64,000 nt of DNA from Vittaforma corneae ATCC 50505 (lineage: Eukaryota > Microsporidia > Nosematidae). Location of the stretch: contig NW_006889834.1 in assembly GCF_000231115.1 (NCBI RefSeq), positions 62,001 to 126,000 of the forward strand, in the 5' to 3' direction. A program made the translations under genes and the position numbers. Positions 51,405 through 61,756 of this stretch are shown here, one piece after another. Each line of letters opens with the position of its first letter. Positions within the stretch are counted from its first letter, which is position 1. The notes under the pieces were generated by a model that saw nothing but the letters and a program-made list of their open reading frames with translations, was not told the DNA's origin and did not search any database.

Positions 51405-51713
51405 TATAAAAATATTAATTACTATGAAAGACCGTACTGACGTCCAACTCTAGCATCACCAACTCCTCCTTAGTCTATGTATGGCAACTGTGCCAACTCT
51501 GAAGGTTTTGTTGATTAGCATAAAACACCACAACGCATTTAAATCTGAGGCAATAAGTGAGTTGAAAATAAAAATAGCATCTTGAATTTTATGTGTGATA
51601 GGCATTACCGATTGAGCTTTGCATCATATCCGCTAAACACTAGCGATATGCCATAATAAAAACGCAAATCGCCGAGAGTGCTATTGTTTCACTATTAATG
51701 CATTTATTAGATG
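51405..51713. other. Intergenic, 309 bp between converging genes
   Basis: Tail-to-tail spacer of SEN1 and NDC80. It is AT-rich and should contain both polyadenylation regions. No gene recognised. Confidence 0.45.
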
Positions 51714-53286
51714 TTATTTTGAAATGCTGCTATGAGATTTTCTAAGATCCTTCTCGAGTAGATCTATTGATTTGAACAGCGAATTGGCGTTATTATAAAA
51801 ATCCCATACCATCCTTACAATTTCTTCTCTTTCCTTTGAAATAAATGAGTTTAAAACGTCAAATTTGATTTTAGCCTCGGAATAATCTTTTTCGCTTTTC
51901 AAGTAAATGCTATCACTTTCGAGCTTTAACTTTAAAAGCTCATTTTCCAATCGGTCAATTTCATTCCTGTTTTTCTGCTGCGATCTTTCCGAGATCTCTT
52001 TCTTCTCCAAGTATATTGAGCCTATAGTTTGAAGCTTTGTGTTCATGTGCGAGTATTGCTCTTCAAGGTCTTTGAACTGCATTTCTTTCTCTTTTAGCCT
52101 ATCATCAAGTGAGGACTGTGTTAATTCATAGTTTACTGTGCTCTCCTTCTTCGAGGCTAGCTCGTTTTCAAGATCTAAAATCTGCGTATAATTGAAACTT
52201 TCACGATCAATATTAAATCCTTTTCTGAGACTGTTTATCTCCGCAATTAACTTTTCGTTCTCATCTGTTTTTTCTGCAACTCTGCTTTCGGCTAGCTTCA
52301 ATGATTTTCGATAAGCTCTCTCTTTCAGGCTTTAATCTTTCAAGCTCTTTAAATAGTTCCACCTTTTCAATGTTCATTTCTTTGATATCGTTGGGGTTGA
52401 TAATTTGCGAATTAATTTGAACAACAAGCTCGTTCTTAACCTTGATTAGTTCATCGATTTGGCTCTCAATTGTTGTTATTTCTTCTACTATTTTTTCTAT
52501 TGCCGAAATATACTTTGTTTTCTTTGCCTCCAGCTGCTTATCGTTGATTATAAGTGCATTAAGATCGTCGTTAATCTTCTTCTTTTTAGTCTCTAGTTTT
52601 GAAAGATCATCGAACTTACTCTTTAGGTTTTCAAGCTCACCCATCATCAGCTCAACTTCGTTTTTCTGAATTTCAATCTCAGATGTCTCTTTGGAATGCA
52701 TCAGTGAAATCTTGTCGATAAACTGTTGATCTAAACTCTCGTCCTCTTCACCCTCCATAAATTTCATATAACCTTCACAAACATACTCGTAGAACTCGTC
52801 CTCAACAGTTGCTGTTTGATTTTCAATCTCGTCTGATCTTCTAATAAGATCAACCATCCAGCTCATCATACTTAGAACTACGGGCCATGTGTGTGGCGTG
52901 ACTGCTGTGAGCTGGCTTCTTGTTATCTCGTTGCAATACGGATACTTTAGTAATTTCAAAATGCCAAGCACATCATCCTCAAACTTTAAAAAAGGCGTAG
53001 AATCAATAAACGAATAGATAAATTTAAAAATGTTTTGAAAGTCCTTGTTTGATGGGTTTCCTAAAATTTTATGGCTGAATGCACTGTCGTATGCATTTTC
53101 TGTAAGGAACTTTACAATATTTTCAATGCATGCTGCTTTGTAGATCTTATCTCTCGTATTTCTGTGTTCTTTCTGGACAGCATCATCCGTGGCAAGAGAC
53201 ATTCTGGGAAACTGCGTAGGTTTGAGTGTGGTTGGGTTGAGCTTGATGCTTTTGCGGTTCTGAGGAGTTATGGTGTACCGCTTCAT
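51714..53286 (-). CDS. NDC80: Kinetochore protein Ndc80/Hec1 (single frameshift)
   Basis: About 523 residues if read across one frame change (yeast 691, human 642). The N-terminal basic tail (MKRYTITPQNRKSIKL) leads into a calponin-homology domain (residues about 45-165; NPSNKDFQNIFKFIYSFIDST, LLKYPYCNEITRSQLTAVT, PHTWPVVLSMMSWMVDLI). PHTWP is highly characteristic of Ndc80. Long coiled coil follows. The first frame stops at 52261-52263. Removing one A from A4 (plus TTTT at 52305-52308) gives RESLSKSLKLAESRVAEKTD and continues to 51714. Ndc80 links kinetochores to microtubules with Nuf2, Spc24 and Spc25. CCCCA precedes the ATG. Confidence 0.88.
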
Positions 53287-53582
53287 TGGGGAGGTATTTG
53301 AAAAACAAATAAAAGAATGGTTTAGAACAAGCTATAGAAGAAATTTAGTATGCCATAGTACATTTCTTTTAAATGTCCGTCCTTAGCCTCACTGACTTAG
53401 CATCCACAGCTTATCTTCCAGCACAGCACTTTTGGTAGTAAACTAATGCTGACTCTCTGTTCCAATATTTGATATAATCCCACCAGTTTTAGAAAGTCAA
53501 GATATTGGCAATATAAACATAGATAGTGCCATTTTTGCCTGCTTAGATACTTTAAAATTCTTTTACATAAATTCTTTCAAAA

Positions 53583-54428
53583 ATGGCCACAATGAAGAAT
53601 GCAGTTGAAAGAAAAAAAAGCAACACAGAAAAAAGATATACCAGCAACAAAGCCGAATCCAGGAAGAGAGAAATTAACAAGAGAAAAGGGACGTCGTTGG
53701 GAAATGCCTCCAAAAATGTAATTATTGAGCCACATCCAAAGTTTGACGGTGTATTTATAGGAAGGGGGAAAGAGGACATGCTTCTTACAAAGAATATGGT
53801 GCCTGGATCTTCTGTCTATGGCGAAAAGCGAGTGTGTGTGTCTTTGCCTGACAAAAGAATTGAATATAGAGTTTGGAACTGTTATCGATCGAAGCTGGCT
53901 GCTGGAATAGCATGTGGATTGGACAATATCTTTATAAAACCAGGAACAGCGGTACTCTATCTTGGAGCAGCAAATGGAACAACACTCAGCCATGTTTCTG
54001 AGATAGTTGGGCCCGATACTCTTGTATATGCTGTTGAATTTTCACAGAGATCTGGCAGGGATCTTGTTAATTTGTCAATGAAAAGAAATAATATTGTTCC
54101 AATCATTGCTGATGCTAGGACACCCTATAAATACAGAGTGCTTGTGCCGATGGTGGATGTAATATTCAGTGATGTTTCCCAACCTGACCAATCCAGAATA
54201 GTCATGGAGAATGCACAGTACTTCCTCAAGGACGACGGTGGAATTCTTGTCAGTGTCAAAGCATCCTGTGTTGATTCATCTGCCCCAGCTGAAAAGGTGT
54301 TTGCGGATGAAGTTAACTGGCTAAAAAAGAACGAGTTTAAACCAATCGAGCAAGTTACCTTAGAGCCATATGAAAAGAACCATGCAATAATTTCAGGAAT
54401 ATACAAGCCTTTAAAATCTAATAAATAA
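53583..54428 (+). CDS. NOP1: Fibrillarin, box C/D snoRNP 2'-O-methyltransferase, no GAR domain
   Basis: 281 residues (human 321). The catalytic domain starts near residue 50: [61 protein letters not shown] (SAM-binding), [25 protein letters not shown] and [16 protein letters not shown]. It methylates rRNA ribose positions guided by snoRNAs. The usual Gly/Arg-rich N-terminus is absent; residues 1-45 are instead Lys/Arg/Glu/Ser-rich ([20 protein letters not shown]). No C-run lies near the ATG. Confidence 0.95.
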   Translation: MATMKNAVERKKSNTEKRYTSNKAESRKREINKRKGTSLGNASKNVIIEPHPKFDGVFIGRGKEDMLLTKNMVPGSSVYGEKRVCVSLPDKRIEYRVWNCYRSKLAAGIACGLDNIFIKPGTAVLYLGAANGTTLSHVSEIVGPDTLVYAVEFSQRSGRDLVNLSMKRNNIVPIIADARTPYKYRVLVPMVDVIFSDVSQPDQSRIVMENAQYFLKDDGGILVSVKASCVDSSAPAEKVFADEVNWLKKNEFKPIEQVTLEPYEKNHAIISGIYKPLKSNK

Positions 54429-54487
54429 CAAGCATTTTTATCTTTAGAATGCTTTTTGTGGATTTAAAAATTTTTATTTTCCAGCCC

Positions 54488-54643
54488 ATGGACTCAAAGT
54501 CAACATCTGAGTACATTTGCATTGAATGCAAGCAAGTAACTAATCTTGGACATAAAGACTCAATAAGGTGCTTCCACTGTGGCAAGAACATTCTGTACAA
54601 GGCCCGAGACAAGACAGCACCTGTCCAACTACAAGCAATCTAA
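54488..54643 (+). CDS. RPB12: RNA polymerase shared subunit RPABC4/Rpb12
   Basis: 51 residues; yeast Rpb12 has 70. The zinc ribbon YICIECKQ...RCFHCGKNILYKARDKTAPVQL is diagnostic (Cys-x2-Cys, then Cys-x2-Cys). It is a subunit of RNA polymerases I, II and III. The ATG at 54488 follows AGCCC directly. A longer frame from 54449 would add 13 residues. It begins 59 bp after fibrillarin on the same strand. Confidence 0.9.
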   Translation: MDSKSTSEYICIECKQVTNLGHKDSIRCFHCGKNILYKARDKTAPVQLQAI

Positions 54644-54839
54644 CAAAGTCTATTCATTTTAAATATGTCACTATATCTATGTGTTTTTGCATCTAAGAAT
54701 TTTTCTGCAATACGAATGCAGAACACCGTCTCTGGTTGAACAGCCAGTATGATTAAATTTCAAGCAGCATAATCAGCAATTTCTTTTTAATGCCAAGAAT
54801 AGCCGTTAAATATATGTCTATATAATAAGCCATACCAAT

Positions 54840-55523
54840 TTACCATTGCACCGCCTTTTCTTTTTTCTCTTTTTTCTGCTTTTTTTTCTTTGGGATGTCT
54901 GAAACTTCAGCGCTTTCTTCAAAGTCAGCCACATATCGTTTTCTTCGTCTCTTCTTTTCTTTTTCTACTGCCCTTTCGTATTTTTCTTTATTCTCTTCAC
55001 CGTATATTCCGGCCTCTAATCTCATCAAGATTTCATCCCCAATTTCCTGTTCGAAATTGATTGAATTCAAGGCTTTCAGCGCTCGTATCTTTTCTCTTCT
55101 ATTCATCTTTGTTTTTCTAACCATGTATTCTTTTTGTCCATTCTCTCGCAAATACTGCATTCTTTCGTGATATTCAACCAGCTTTGTCATCCTTTGCTTA
55201 CATTTATGAATGATCTCCGGATCCCAGAACTCCAGATGCTCTTCAATCTCTTTCAATGCTGTCTGGTAATCGTGGCTGAGCTTGATCTTCTCGTACATGC
55301 TCTTTGGTGTATTACATCTTTCCGGCTCCTTCACAAAAAGAAACAGCTCTTCATCTATAGATCTGACAGTTGCGTATTTGGTATTTGCAAGGGGACAACT
55401 GAATTCATTGCATGTTCCAGTAACATTGTATTCGTTCTTACAAAGAGTGTCGAGCTTTGTATCTAGCTTGAATGAGCATGTCTTTTTGTTCCCAATTGCA
55501 TCCCAGATTTTTTTATCGAACAT
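54840..55523 (-). CDS. MAK16: Ribosome biogenesis protein Mak16
   Basis: 227 residues (yeast 306). MFDKKIWDAIGNKKTCSFK, then CKNEYNVTGTCNEFSCPLANTKYATVR, matches the Mak16 N-terminus ([28 protein letters not shown]), with a four-cysteine cluster. TPKSMYEKIKLSHDYQTALKEIEEHL and HKCKQRMTKL follow. The C-terminal tail is strongly basic (KKKKQKKEKKEK). Mak16 associates with Rpf1 in early pre-60S particles. Start: 55523 is the family-like start; a longer frame to 55655 adds unrelated residues. The C-run upstream is CTCTCCTCTTTA, weaker than elsewhere. Confidence 0.93.
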   Translation of the reverse strand: MFDKKIWDAIGNKKTCSFKLDTKLDTLCKNEYNVTGTCNEFSCPLANTKYATVRSIDEELFLFVKEPERCNTPKSMYEKIKLSHDYQTALKEIEEHLEFWDPEIIHKCKQRMTKLVEYHERMQYLRENGQKEYMVRKTKMNRREKIRALKALNSINFEQEIGDEILMRLEAGIYGEENKEKYERAVEKEKKRRRKRYVADFEESAEVSDIPKKKKQKKEKKEKAVQW

Positions 55524-55779
55524 TAAAGAGGAGAGGATAAACTTTTCGCAAAAATTTAAAACAACAAAGAATATATAAACTAGCAAATTACTTAGCTGTC
55601 TTATTGCGTGTCTTGTCAAGTAGCAGTATTCTTCCATGCACACTATCAGATGCATCGGTTCTTTTAAATAAACACGTGTTTAATGTCTGTCTGCGGTTTC
55701 TAAATGCAGCTAATGCATCTATTGTGTACATTTATGCACATAACTCACAGTATAGCTTTAGGCTTACCCTTGCTTTGCT

Positions 55780-56700
55780 ATGATTTTCAAAACACTTCAA
55801 AAGACCTTGGAAACACTGCAGCAAAATAAACGCAAAGCAAAGATTGCTCTACTACTGCTTTTACCTGCATCTCTACTCTTTAGGCCCGATAAATACAATT
55901 TATACTCGAAGGAGTCTCTTTTTGATCACCTTGAATTCAGCAGGGACCATGGTTTCTATAGTCACCCAAAAGAATATGAGGAAATGCCGCCCCACCAAAC
56001 AATTTATATTTGCTTTGAAGGAAGCCGAGCCCTTGAAAACCGCTTGAATGAGAAGATAAAGAAAATTATGGTCAGATCAAAGTCTATCCAGCTTTCGCGG
56101 GAAAATATCAACGAATCTTTTTTTGTTAAAATTTACTTAAAGGAAAGTAAACGTAAAACAATTGAATTACATCCTTTTAGGACTTTTCAGCCCAACTCTG
56201 ATTTAATAAGCCTTGCCAAGACATTTTTTACACCGTGCTTGGAATTTAGTATATCTGACATCCTGTTTTCTGGACCTAAAGACATGCTTTTTGAAAACAG
56301 AATTGATTTGTGTATCGATAACAGCGAGCAGTCCATTCAAGATCTCTGCTATCTTTTAAGATATTATTTGAATATGCATTCACATTATTATGGCATCTAC
56401 TATTACATTCCCCTGGCCAACTGTATGATCACCTTTGACTCCCTGAAAAATTTTATGATTGGGTATTTGATTTATGAACTATTTGATTTTTCACCAAGTT
56501 TTGATCCAACAGTATTTCTAATACGCTCAATAGCATACTATTTCTTTCCAATATCAGGACTTCTTGCACTAGGAAAGGACTCCAGGGCTGCCTATCTGTT
56601 TGTCTTTGCCATTTTAAACTTTAAATTTGGCTTTTTGTATTGTGTTTGTCTTTATCTTAACGCATTGAAGACATTAATAAAAGCTCTTAGAAATAAATAG
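55780..56700 (+). CDS. Membrane protein, unrecognised
   Basis: 306 residues. One hydrophobic segment near the N-terminus (KIALLLLLPASLLF, residues about 21-35) is followed by a polar middle (40-215). The C-terminal third has two or three hydrophobic segments (FMIGYLIYELFDF, SIAYYFFPISGLLALG, AAYLFVFAILNFKFGFLYCVCLYLN). This layout recalls ER proteins such as GPI-transamidase subunits, but no motif confirms it. ACCC lies about 18 bases before the ATG. Confidence 0.6.
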   Translation: MIFKTLQKTLETLQQNKRKAKIALLLLLPASLLFRPDKYNLYSKESLFDHLEFSRDHGFYSHPKEYEEMPPHQTIYICFEGSRALENRLNEKIKKIMVRSKSIQLSRENINESFFVKIYLKESKRKTIELHPFRTFQPNSDLISLAKTFFTPCLEFSISDILFSGPKDMLFENRIDLCIDNSEQSIQDLCYLLRYYLNMHSHYYGIYYYIPLANCMITFDSLKNFMIGYLIYELFDFSPSFDPTVFLIRSIAYYFFPISGLLALGKDSRAAYLFVFAILNFKFGFLYCVCLYLNALKTLIKALRNK

Positions 56701-56899
56701 ATTCGATTAGTAATTTTGCACAATAAAAAGTATTGCCTTATAAAGCATAATTCATTTAAAAGACCTACCAAAGTGCATGCCTAGAGGCGAAATAAATAAC
56801 TCATGGTGGAACAAGATGGGCGTACTTTAAGTGTCGGATGGTCCCAAAACAAACCCTAGTCTAACACCAACTAGCATTGCTCAAATACTGTTCTTTATG

Positions 56900-58003
56900 T
56901 TAAAAGTCGATATATTTGACAGAGCCTTGAACTAGATATTTGCATTTTGGGAGTCTGGGTTGAGTGCACAGTATTCTCTGCTTCTTTTCATCCACACACA
57001 CTACAAACCCTAGTGCGGGCGACCTTACCACCTGGTCTTCATTTTCAGCTCCAGAAATGGCCAGTACTGCATTCTGAATCAACTCACATCTACACACATC
57101 GGTATGGCCAATCTTCCTTGATGCTCCCAATGGTAATGCACTCTCGGGTGCTGCATACTGCTCGCCAATTCTTAGAACTGTGTATTCACTTCTCAATGAA
57201 AACGATGATGGGGTATACTCACTGCTTGGACCATTAAAATATCTATTTATGCTTTTAGCAACAGTATTTTCGGCAATATATCCAGTATTCTCAATAAATA
57301 TCTTTGGAATCGGCGTATTTAGCCTATGAAACATCCTTTCGTTACCAATGCAAACAACTCCGGAAGCCTTGAATGTCTTAATAAGCTGGTGCAACATATC
57401 ATTTGATAGCTCAGGACACAAAATTACTTTAAAATTCCCAGTCTCTCTGCTTTCAACTTCTTCATTTAGTTTTTCTGTTTGGATTTGATATAGTTCAGTG
57501 TTTTCAATAGACAACGACCCGAAAAATAGACAGTAAGGATTGGTAAGCTTCAGTTTGTCATTGTACTCAACAAGCGAATCAATCTGTAAATATGAAAGGG
57601 CGCCTGGAAAAACATTTCCTTTTAATGGATCAACTTCGAGAAAGTCCAGCTTTTTGCGAACTCTAACAAAATAGTTTGCCAGAGTTGTGCAAAATGTGCT
57701 TCGACCTCTTCCAACAACAATGACAATGCCCAAAGAATCCTTTATTGAATCAAAATAGTTAAAAATCTTTGGAAAACAGGAAGATTCAGCAAGATAGCTC
57801 AAATCACAACTACCTTCGATCTTCACAACAGCCCCAGTGAATGTAAAGATCGAACATTTGATGTCTGTAAAATTATACCACTTTTCATTGAGCAGCTCCT
57901 GGCCAAAAATCTCTGCCAATCCCGAGATCACCATTACTTTTATTTTCTGATTTTCCATGACTTCTAGCCTCAGCTCGTGATTTCTTGGAATTTGAATTTC
58001 CAT
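56900..58003 (-). CDS. CLP1: mRNA cleavage factor/polynucleotide-kinase-like Clp1, P-loop lost
   Basis: 367 residues (yeast 445, human 425). The order N-domain, central P-loop-like domain and C-domain is kept. VVGRGRSTFCTTLANYFVR aligns to the family VVGPTDVGKSTxCRxLLNYAVR with three residues deleted and the Walker lysine changed to Arg. The Walker-B region reads FLEVDPLKG instead of ELDVGQG. C-terminal segments LRIGEQYAAPESALPLG and ALGFVVCVDE match. Clp1 joins Pcf11 in cleavage factor IA. ATP binding is probably lost. Start: ATG 58003 follows ATCCCC, preferred to 58030. The gene lies downstream of tRNA-Pro on the same strand. Confidence 0.85.
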   Translation of the reverse strand: MEIQIPRNHELRLEVMENQKIKVMVISGLAEIFGQELLNEKWYNFTDIKCSIFTFTGAVVKIEGSCDLSYLAESSCFPKIFNYFDSIKDSLGIVIVVGRGRSTFCTTLANYFVRVRKKLDFLEVDPLKGNVFPGALSYLQIDSLVEYNDKLKLTNPYCLFFGSLSIENTELYQIQTEKLNEEVESRETGNFKVILCPELSNDMLHQLIKTFKASGVVCIGNERMFHRLNTPIPKIFIENTGYIAENTVAKSINRYFNGPSSEYTPSSFSLRSEYTVLRIGEQYAAPESALPLGASRKIGHTDVCRCELIQNAVLAISGAENEDQVVRSPALGFVVCVDEKKQRILCTQPRLPKCKYLVQGSVKYIDF

Positions 58004-58063
58004 GGGGATAGAAATATGGCAAACTATCAATGAGAATCAATATGCGCTGGCTGCCAAAATACT

Positions 58064-58135
58064 GGCCCCAACCGGGGATCGAACCCGGGATCTCTCGGAC
58101 CCAAACCGAGTGCTTTACCACTGAGCCATTGGGGC
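58064..58135 (-). tRNA. tRNA-Pro (anticodon UGG)
   Basis: 72-nt minus-strand tRNA from 58135 to 58064. The 7-bp acceptor stem (GCCCCAA with TTGGGGC), D arm with GGCTCAGTGGTAAAGC (A box), anticodon stem CTCGG/CCGAG around TTTGGGT (anticodon TGG), and T arm with GGTTCGATCCC (B box) all form. TTTT at 58059-58056 is a Pol III terminator. No intron. It lies 60 bp upstream of the CLP1 start. Confidence 0.97.
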
Positions 58136-58282
58136 TTATTTTGCCTGCATCATTTATTATTTATCCATTATTTATTGAATCATTATAGGCTCAAAGGCAA
58201 AGCACGTCTTATATGTCAAAGCCAAATGCTTATAAGAAGCTTAGGATTACACGGTTTAATGATCGCTGTATGCTAATGTCAT

Positions 58283-59338
58283 TTACTTTCTTTGAGATAG
58301 AACAAGCATTGCAGATGCTGCAAAGGCCTCCAAGTGATACAACGGCTTTGTTCCCAGCCTTATTCTCTCTTCGTATCCCAATGCAAATATGGACAAGGAT
58401 TTACAAACTTCTAATGAGCACTTCATACTCAGTTCTTTTAGCATCTGGGCCAGTATGATACTGGGTGGTATTAAGGAATTAAGAAGAGAATATAAATCCT
58501 TCCTAATCTCAATCATTGTTTCGGGCCTAGGACTCCTTTTGATCTTATCAACTATAGAAGCTGTCTTTAGCTCCCATTCCAATCTTATTTGGGAATAATC
58601 AGTCTTCTGCCTCTTCTTGTCATCCAATAGATGGTTAAAGCAGTATAACTCAAAAAGACACAGGGCTCTCTTTCCATTACCCTTTGAGTTTTTGCAAATA
58701 GAATCGATTGCATCTTTATCAACTCCAAATCCCTCGATCTTCGCAATATTTGAACAAATTCTAAACATCTCATCATTTCTAAAACCTCGAATTCTTACCA
58801 TCATACACCTACTCCTGATGGGCTCAATAAGCTTTGAGGTTTCTGTGCAGACCATAATTATCTTGAAGTGCCCACTATACATCTCCATTGTTCTTCGGAG
58901 TGCTGCTTGTGCATCTTTGCTTAAATCTTCTGCTTGATCAATCACTAAAATCTTCACAGATCTTCTCTTGGCTCCAAAAAGGCCAAGAATAGGCCTGCAT
59001 CGTGCTATTTCCTTTATAATACTTTGGACCACATATCTATCCTTGTAGCCATATTCTGATGGACAAAATTCTACCATTTCATTGCATTCAAGGTAATCCA
59101 CCATCACTTTTAACGAACCAGCCTCTACTTCAATGTTTTTGGTAGTAGGAGATGGGTATGAACCGTAGAGATGAGATATTAGCGCGTACAAAATAGTTCT
59201 CTTATTATGGCCAATCTGTCCATGGAAAATCATATTTGGAATAGTCTCTAGTGTGTATTTATCAAGCATTGAGACTACTTCTTTGTGCGTTGTAATTTCT
59301 GAAAATGATTTCGGCTTGTATTTTTCAATCCAAAGCAT
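58283..59338 (-). CDS. RFC5: Replication factor C small subunit (Rfc5 in yeast, RFC3 in human)
   Basis: 351 residues, normal for the family (human RFC3 356). MLWIEKYKPKSF is the RFC box start. The P-loop reads GQIGHNKRT, compared with GPSGAGKKT: the lysine remains but GK is NK. VVQSIIKEIA, KILVIDQAEDLSKDAQAALRRTMEMYS, IRSRCMMVRI and the C-terminal collar LIPPSIILAQMLKEL with KPLYHLEAFAA match the human RFC3 clade, which is catalytically weak in other species. The complex loads PCNA at primer ends. ACCC lies directly before the ATG. Confidence 0.93.
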   Translation of the reverse strand: MLWIEKYKPKSFSEITTHKEVVSMLDKYTLETIPNMIFHGQIGHNKRTILYALISHLYGSYPSPTTKNIEVEAGSLKVMVDYLECNEMVEFCPSEYGYKDRYVVQSIIKEIARCRPILGLFGAKRRSVKILVIDQAEDLSKDAQAALRRTMEMYSGHFKIIMVCTETSKLIEPIRSRCMMVRIRGFRNDEMFRICSNIAKIEGFGVDKDAIDSICKNSKGNGKRALCLFELYCFNHLLDDKKRQKTDYSQIRLEWELKTASIVDKIKRSPRPETMIEIRKDLYSLLNSLIPPSIILAQMLKELSMKCSLEVCKSLSIFALGYEERIRLGTKPLYHLEAFAASAMLVLSQRK

Positions 59339-59570
59339 GGGTCAAAAAATAGACTGAATGAAGAGTATTTTAGAGGTGTGGAAGAACTGGGCATCCATAC
59401 CATGCTATATATGGTTTAAATGCATTTTGATTATGACTAGCATCTAAATACATCGTTGAAAGCTCCTCGTATCTGTGAACCAATATCGGGAATACCCCTA
59501 TATTAAATGTCTCTAATATTAGCATCAATAGCTTTTAACTATATACACAAAAATAAAACCAAAATAAACA

Positions 59571-60995
59571 ATGCCATCGGATATTATAATCGACCCCATG
59601 AGAACATATAGACAAATACAGGCTGTAAATGGGCCCTTGATTGTGCTAAACAACATAGATTATCTTAAATACAGCGAAATTGTAACTTTGAGACTACCAG
59701 ATCGATCCATCAGAAAGGGCCAGGTACTAGAAATTGCAGGAAAAAAGGCCATCATCCAGATATTTGAAGGCACCTCTGGAGTAGATGTAAAAGAAACAGA
59801 AGTTTCATTTACCGGCGATGTTTTTAAACTGGGCGTCTCAGAAGATATGCTGGGGAGAATTTACAATGGAAGCGCAAAACTAATAGATTCTGGACCAAGT
59901 GTTATTCCTGATGAGTACCTTGACATACAAGGGCAACCAATAAATCCATACTGTCGGGTATATCCTGAAGAAATCATCAAAACCGGAATATCGGCAATAG
60001 ATGTAATGAATTCCATAGCCAGAGGCCAGAAAATTCCAATATTCAGTGGCTCAGGACTACCACACAATGATATTGCAGCACAAATTTGCAGACAGTCTAG
60101 CTTGGTAAAAAGAAAGGATGTTTTGGATACCTCTGAGGAAAATTTTTGCATTGTTTTTGCAGCAATGGGCGTTAATATGGAAACCGCAAAATTTTTTAAA
60201 AATTCGTTTGAAGAAGATGGCTCTATCAACAGAACAGTTCTGTTTCTTAACACAGCCAGTGATCCGACAATCGAAAGAATAATTACACCACGGCTTGCTC
60301 TTACTGCATCCGAGTATCTGGCATACGAGACCGAGAGGCATGTGCTGACTATTCTCACAGACATGACTAGCTACGCTGAAGCACTTCGTGAGGTTAGTGC
60401 TGCTAGAGAGGAAGTTCCGGGGAGAAGAGGATTTCCAGGATATATGTACACTGATCTGTCAACAATCTATGAAAGGGCCGGCAGGATTCAGGGCAGAAAT
60501 GGATCAATAACTCAAATACCTATTTTAACAATGCCTAACGACGACATTACACATCCAATACCAGATCTGACGGGATACATCACCGAAGGCCAAATATACG
60601 TTGATAGGCAGCTTCATAATAAAGGAATATACCCACCTATTAATGTGCTTCCCTCTTTAAGTAGGTTAATGAAATGCGCTATCGGAAAAAATCGAACAAG
60701 GGAGGATCATGGCGATGTTTCAAATCAGCTATATGCCAAATATGCAATAGGCAAGGATTCTCTGTCGATGAAAGCAGTGGTTGGGGAGGATTCACTATCG
60801 AAAGAAGATAAAACTAGCATTGAGTTTCTAAGTAGATTTGAAAGAGAGTTTATAAACCAAGGAAGAGACGAAGACAGAACAATTGAAGAAAGCTTAGATC
60901 TTGCCTGGGATATTTTGAGTATCTTTCCACCAGAAATGCTAAACAGATTGCCAAATGAGCTAATCAAAGAATACTATGTCAAACGCAATAACTAA
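59571..60995 (+). CDS. VMA2: V-type proton ATPase subunit B
   Basis: 474 residues (yeast 517). [19 protein letters not shown] is the N-terminal barrel, with [21 protein letters not shown] and [17 protein letters not shown] in the nucleotide-fold core. [67 protein letters not shown] and the helical C-terminus ([24 protein letters not shown]) are diagnostic. Subunit B is the non-catalytic member of the V1 ring that acidifies organelles. The ATG has no C-run within 15 bases, but ACCAAAATAAACA precedes it. Confidence 0.96.
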   Translation: MPSDIIIDPMRTYRQIQAVNGPLIVLNNIDYLKYSEIVTLRLPDRSIRKGQVLEIAGKKAIIQIFEGTSGVDVKETEVSFTGDVFKLGVSEDMLGRIYNGSAKLIDSGPSVIPDEYLDIQGQPINPYCRVYPEEIIKTGISAIDVMNSIARGQKIPIFSGSGLPHNDIAAQICRQSSLVKRKDVLDTSEENFCIVFAAMGVNMETAKFFKNSFEEDGSINRTVLFLNTASDPTIERIITPRLALTASEYLAYETERHVLTILTDMTSYAEALREVSAAREEVPGRRGFPGYMYTDLSTIYERAGRIQGRNGSITQIPILTMPNDDITHPIPDLTGYITEGQIYVDRQLHNKGIYPPINVLPSLSRLMKCAIGKNRTREDHGDVSNQLYAKYAIGKDSLSMKAVVGEDSLSKEDKTSIEFLSRFEREFINQGRDEDRTIEESLDLAWDILSIFPPEMLNRLPNELIKEYYVKRNN

Positions 60996-61180
60996 AGCTA
61001 CCAATAGAGACGATCTGCTTTCATTTAAGCCCATCGTTGATTTTGTTTGAGCTAAATTTTACCGATATTTAGCTTAGAATGGCATTTTCCTTTTCTTCTT
61101 AAAAATTTTAGTAAAATTTTTCATTTCAATTCCTCCATAAAAGAGGGGCAAGAATTCAGCCCTTAACAGTTAAATCGCGA

Positions 61181-61483
61181 ATGTCTGACACTATTAATTC
61201 CACATACCCATTAGCCGCTCTACTTATTCATGCTACAAAACAAGAGGTTACAAAAGAGAAGATGCAAGCTGTCTTTAAAACACTTGGTTTAGACTTTTCG
61301 CCCAAGATGGCTTCGTACTTTATGCTATCAGCTGACAAGTACTCCTCTATTATCTCAAACATCGGAGGAGGCTCACCAGCCCCATCTTCCAATGCATCTG
61401 TTGGATCTGCTACTACGCCAGCAGCTGAGACTGCGCCAGCTACAGAAGAGTCATCCAGTGATGATGTGCCTCTTGACTTCTAA
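61181..61483 (+). CDS. RPP1: 60S acidic ribosomal stalk protein P1, atypical C-terminus
   Basis: 100 residues. The N-terminal helical domain YPLAALLIHATKQEVTKEKMQ, then KTLGLDFSPKMASYFMLSA and ISNIGGGSPAP, fits P1 more than P2 (P2 usually begins MKYVAAYLL). An Ala/Pro/Ser-rich hinge follows. The usual final SDDDMGFGLFD is replaced by SSDDVPLDF. The stalk recruits elongation factors. C-runs lie about 24 bases before the ATG. P2 rather than P1 is not fully excluded. Confidence 0.85.
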   Translation: MSDTINSTYPLAALLIHATKQEVTKEKMQAVFKTLGLDFSPKMASYFMLSADKYSSIISNIGGGSPAPSSNASVGSATTPAAETAPATEESSSDDVPLDF

Positions 61484-61756
61484 ATAAATTTTTGAAGTAT
61501 TTTGTTGCAAGACTACAGAATATAAAAGCATTGGAGTTTACGCTATTTTAAAGACCTTTTAGAGAGACATCCAAGGGAGTTACAGTCATGCCAATGCTAC
61601 CAACATTATTTTGCAGGTGGTATTAAGATTGCATGGGGAAATGTATATTGCTGCAAAATATAATACGAATGTCAAAACTTGGCGTGTTGATTTTTTGTGT
61701 ATCTTAAAAAGCAATATTAAAACGCCATTTATATAAACATACTTTTTAATATGCAT

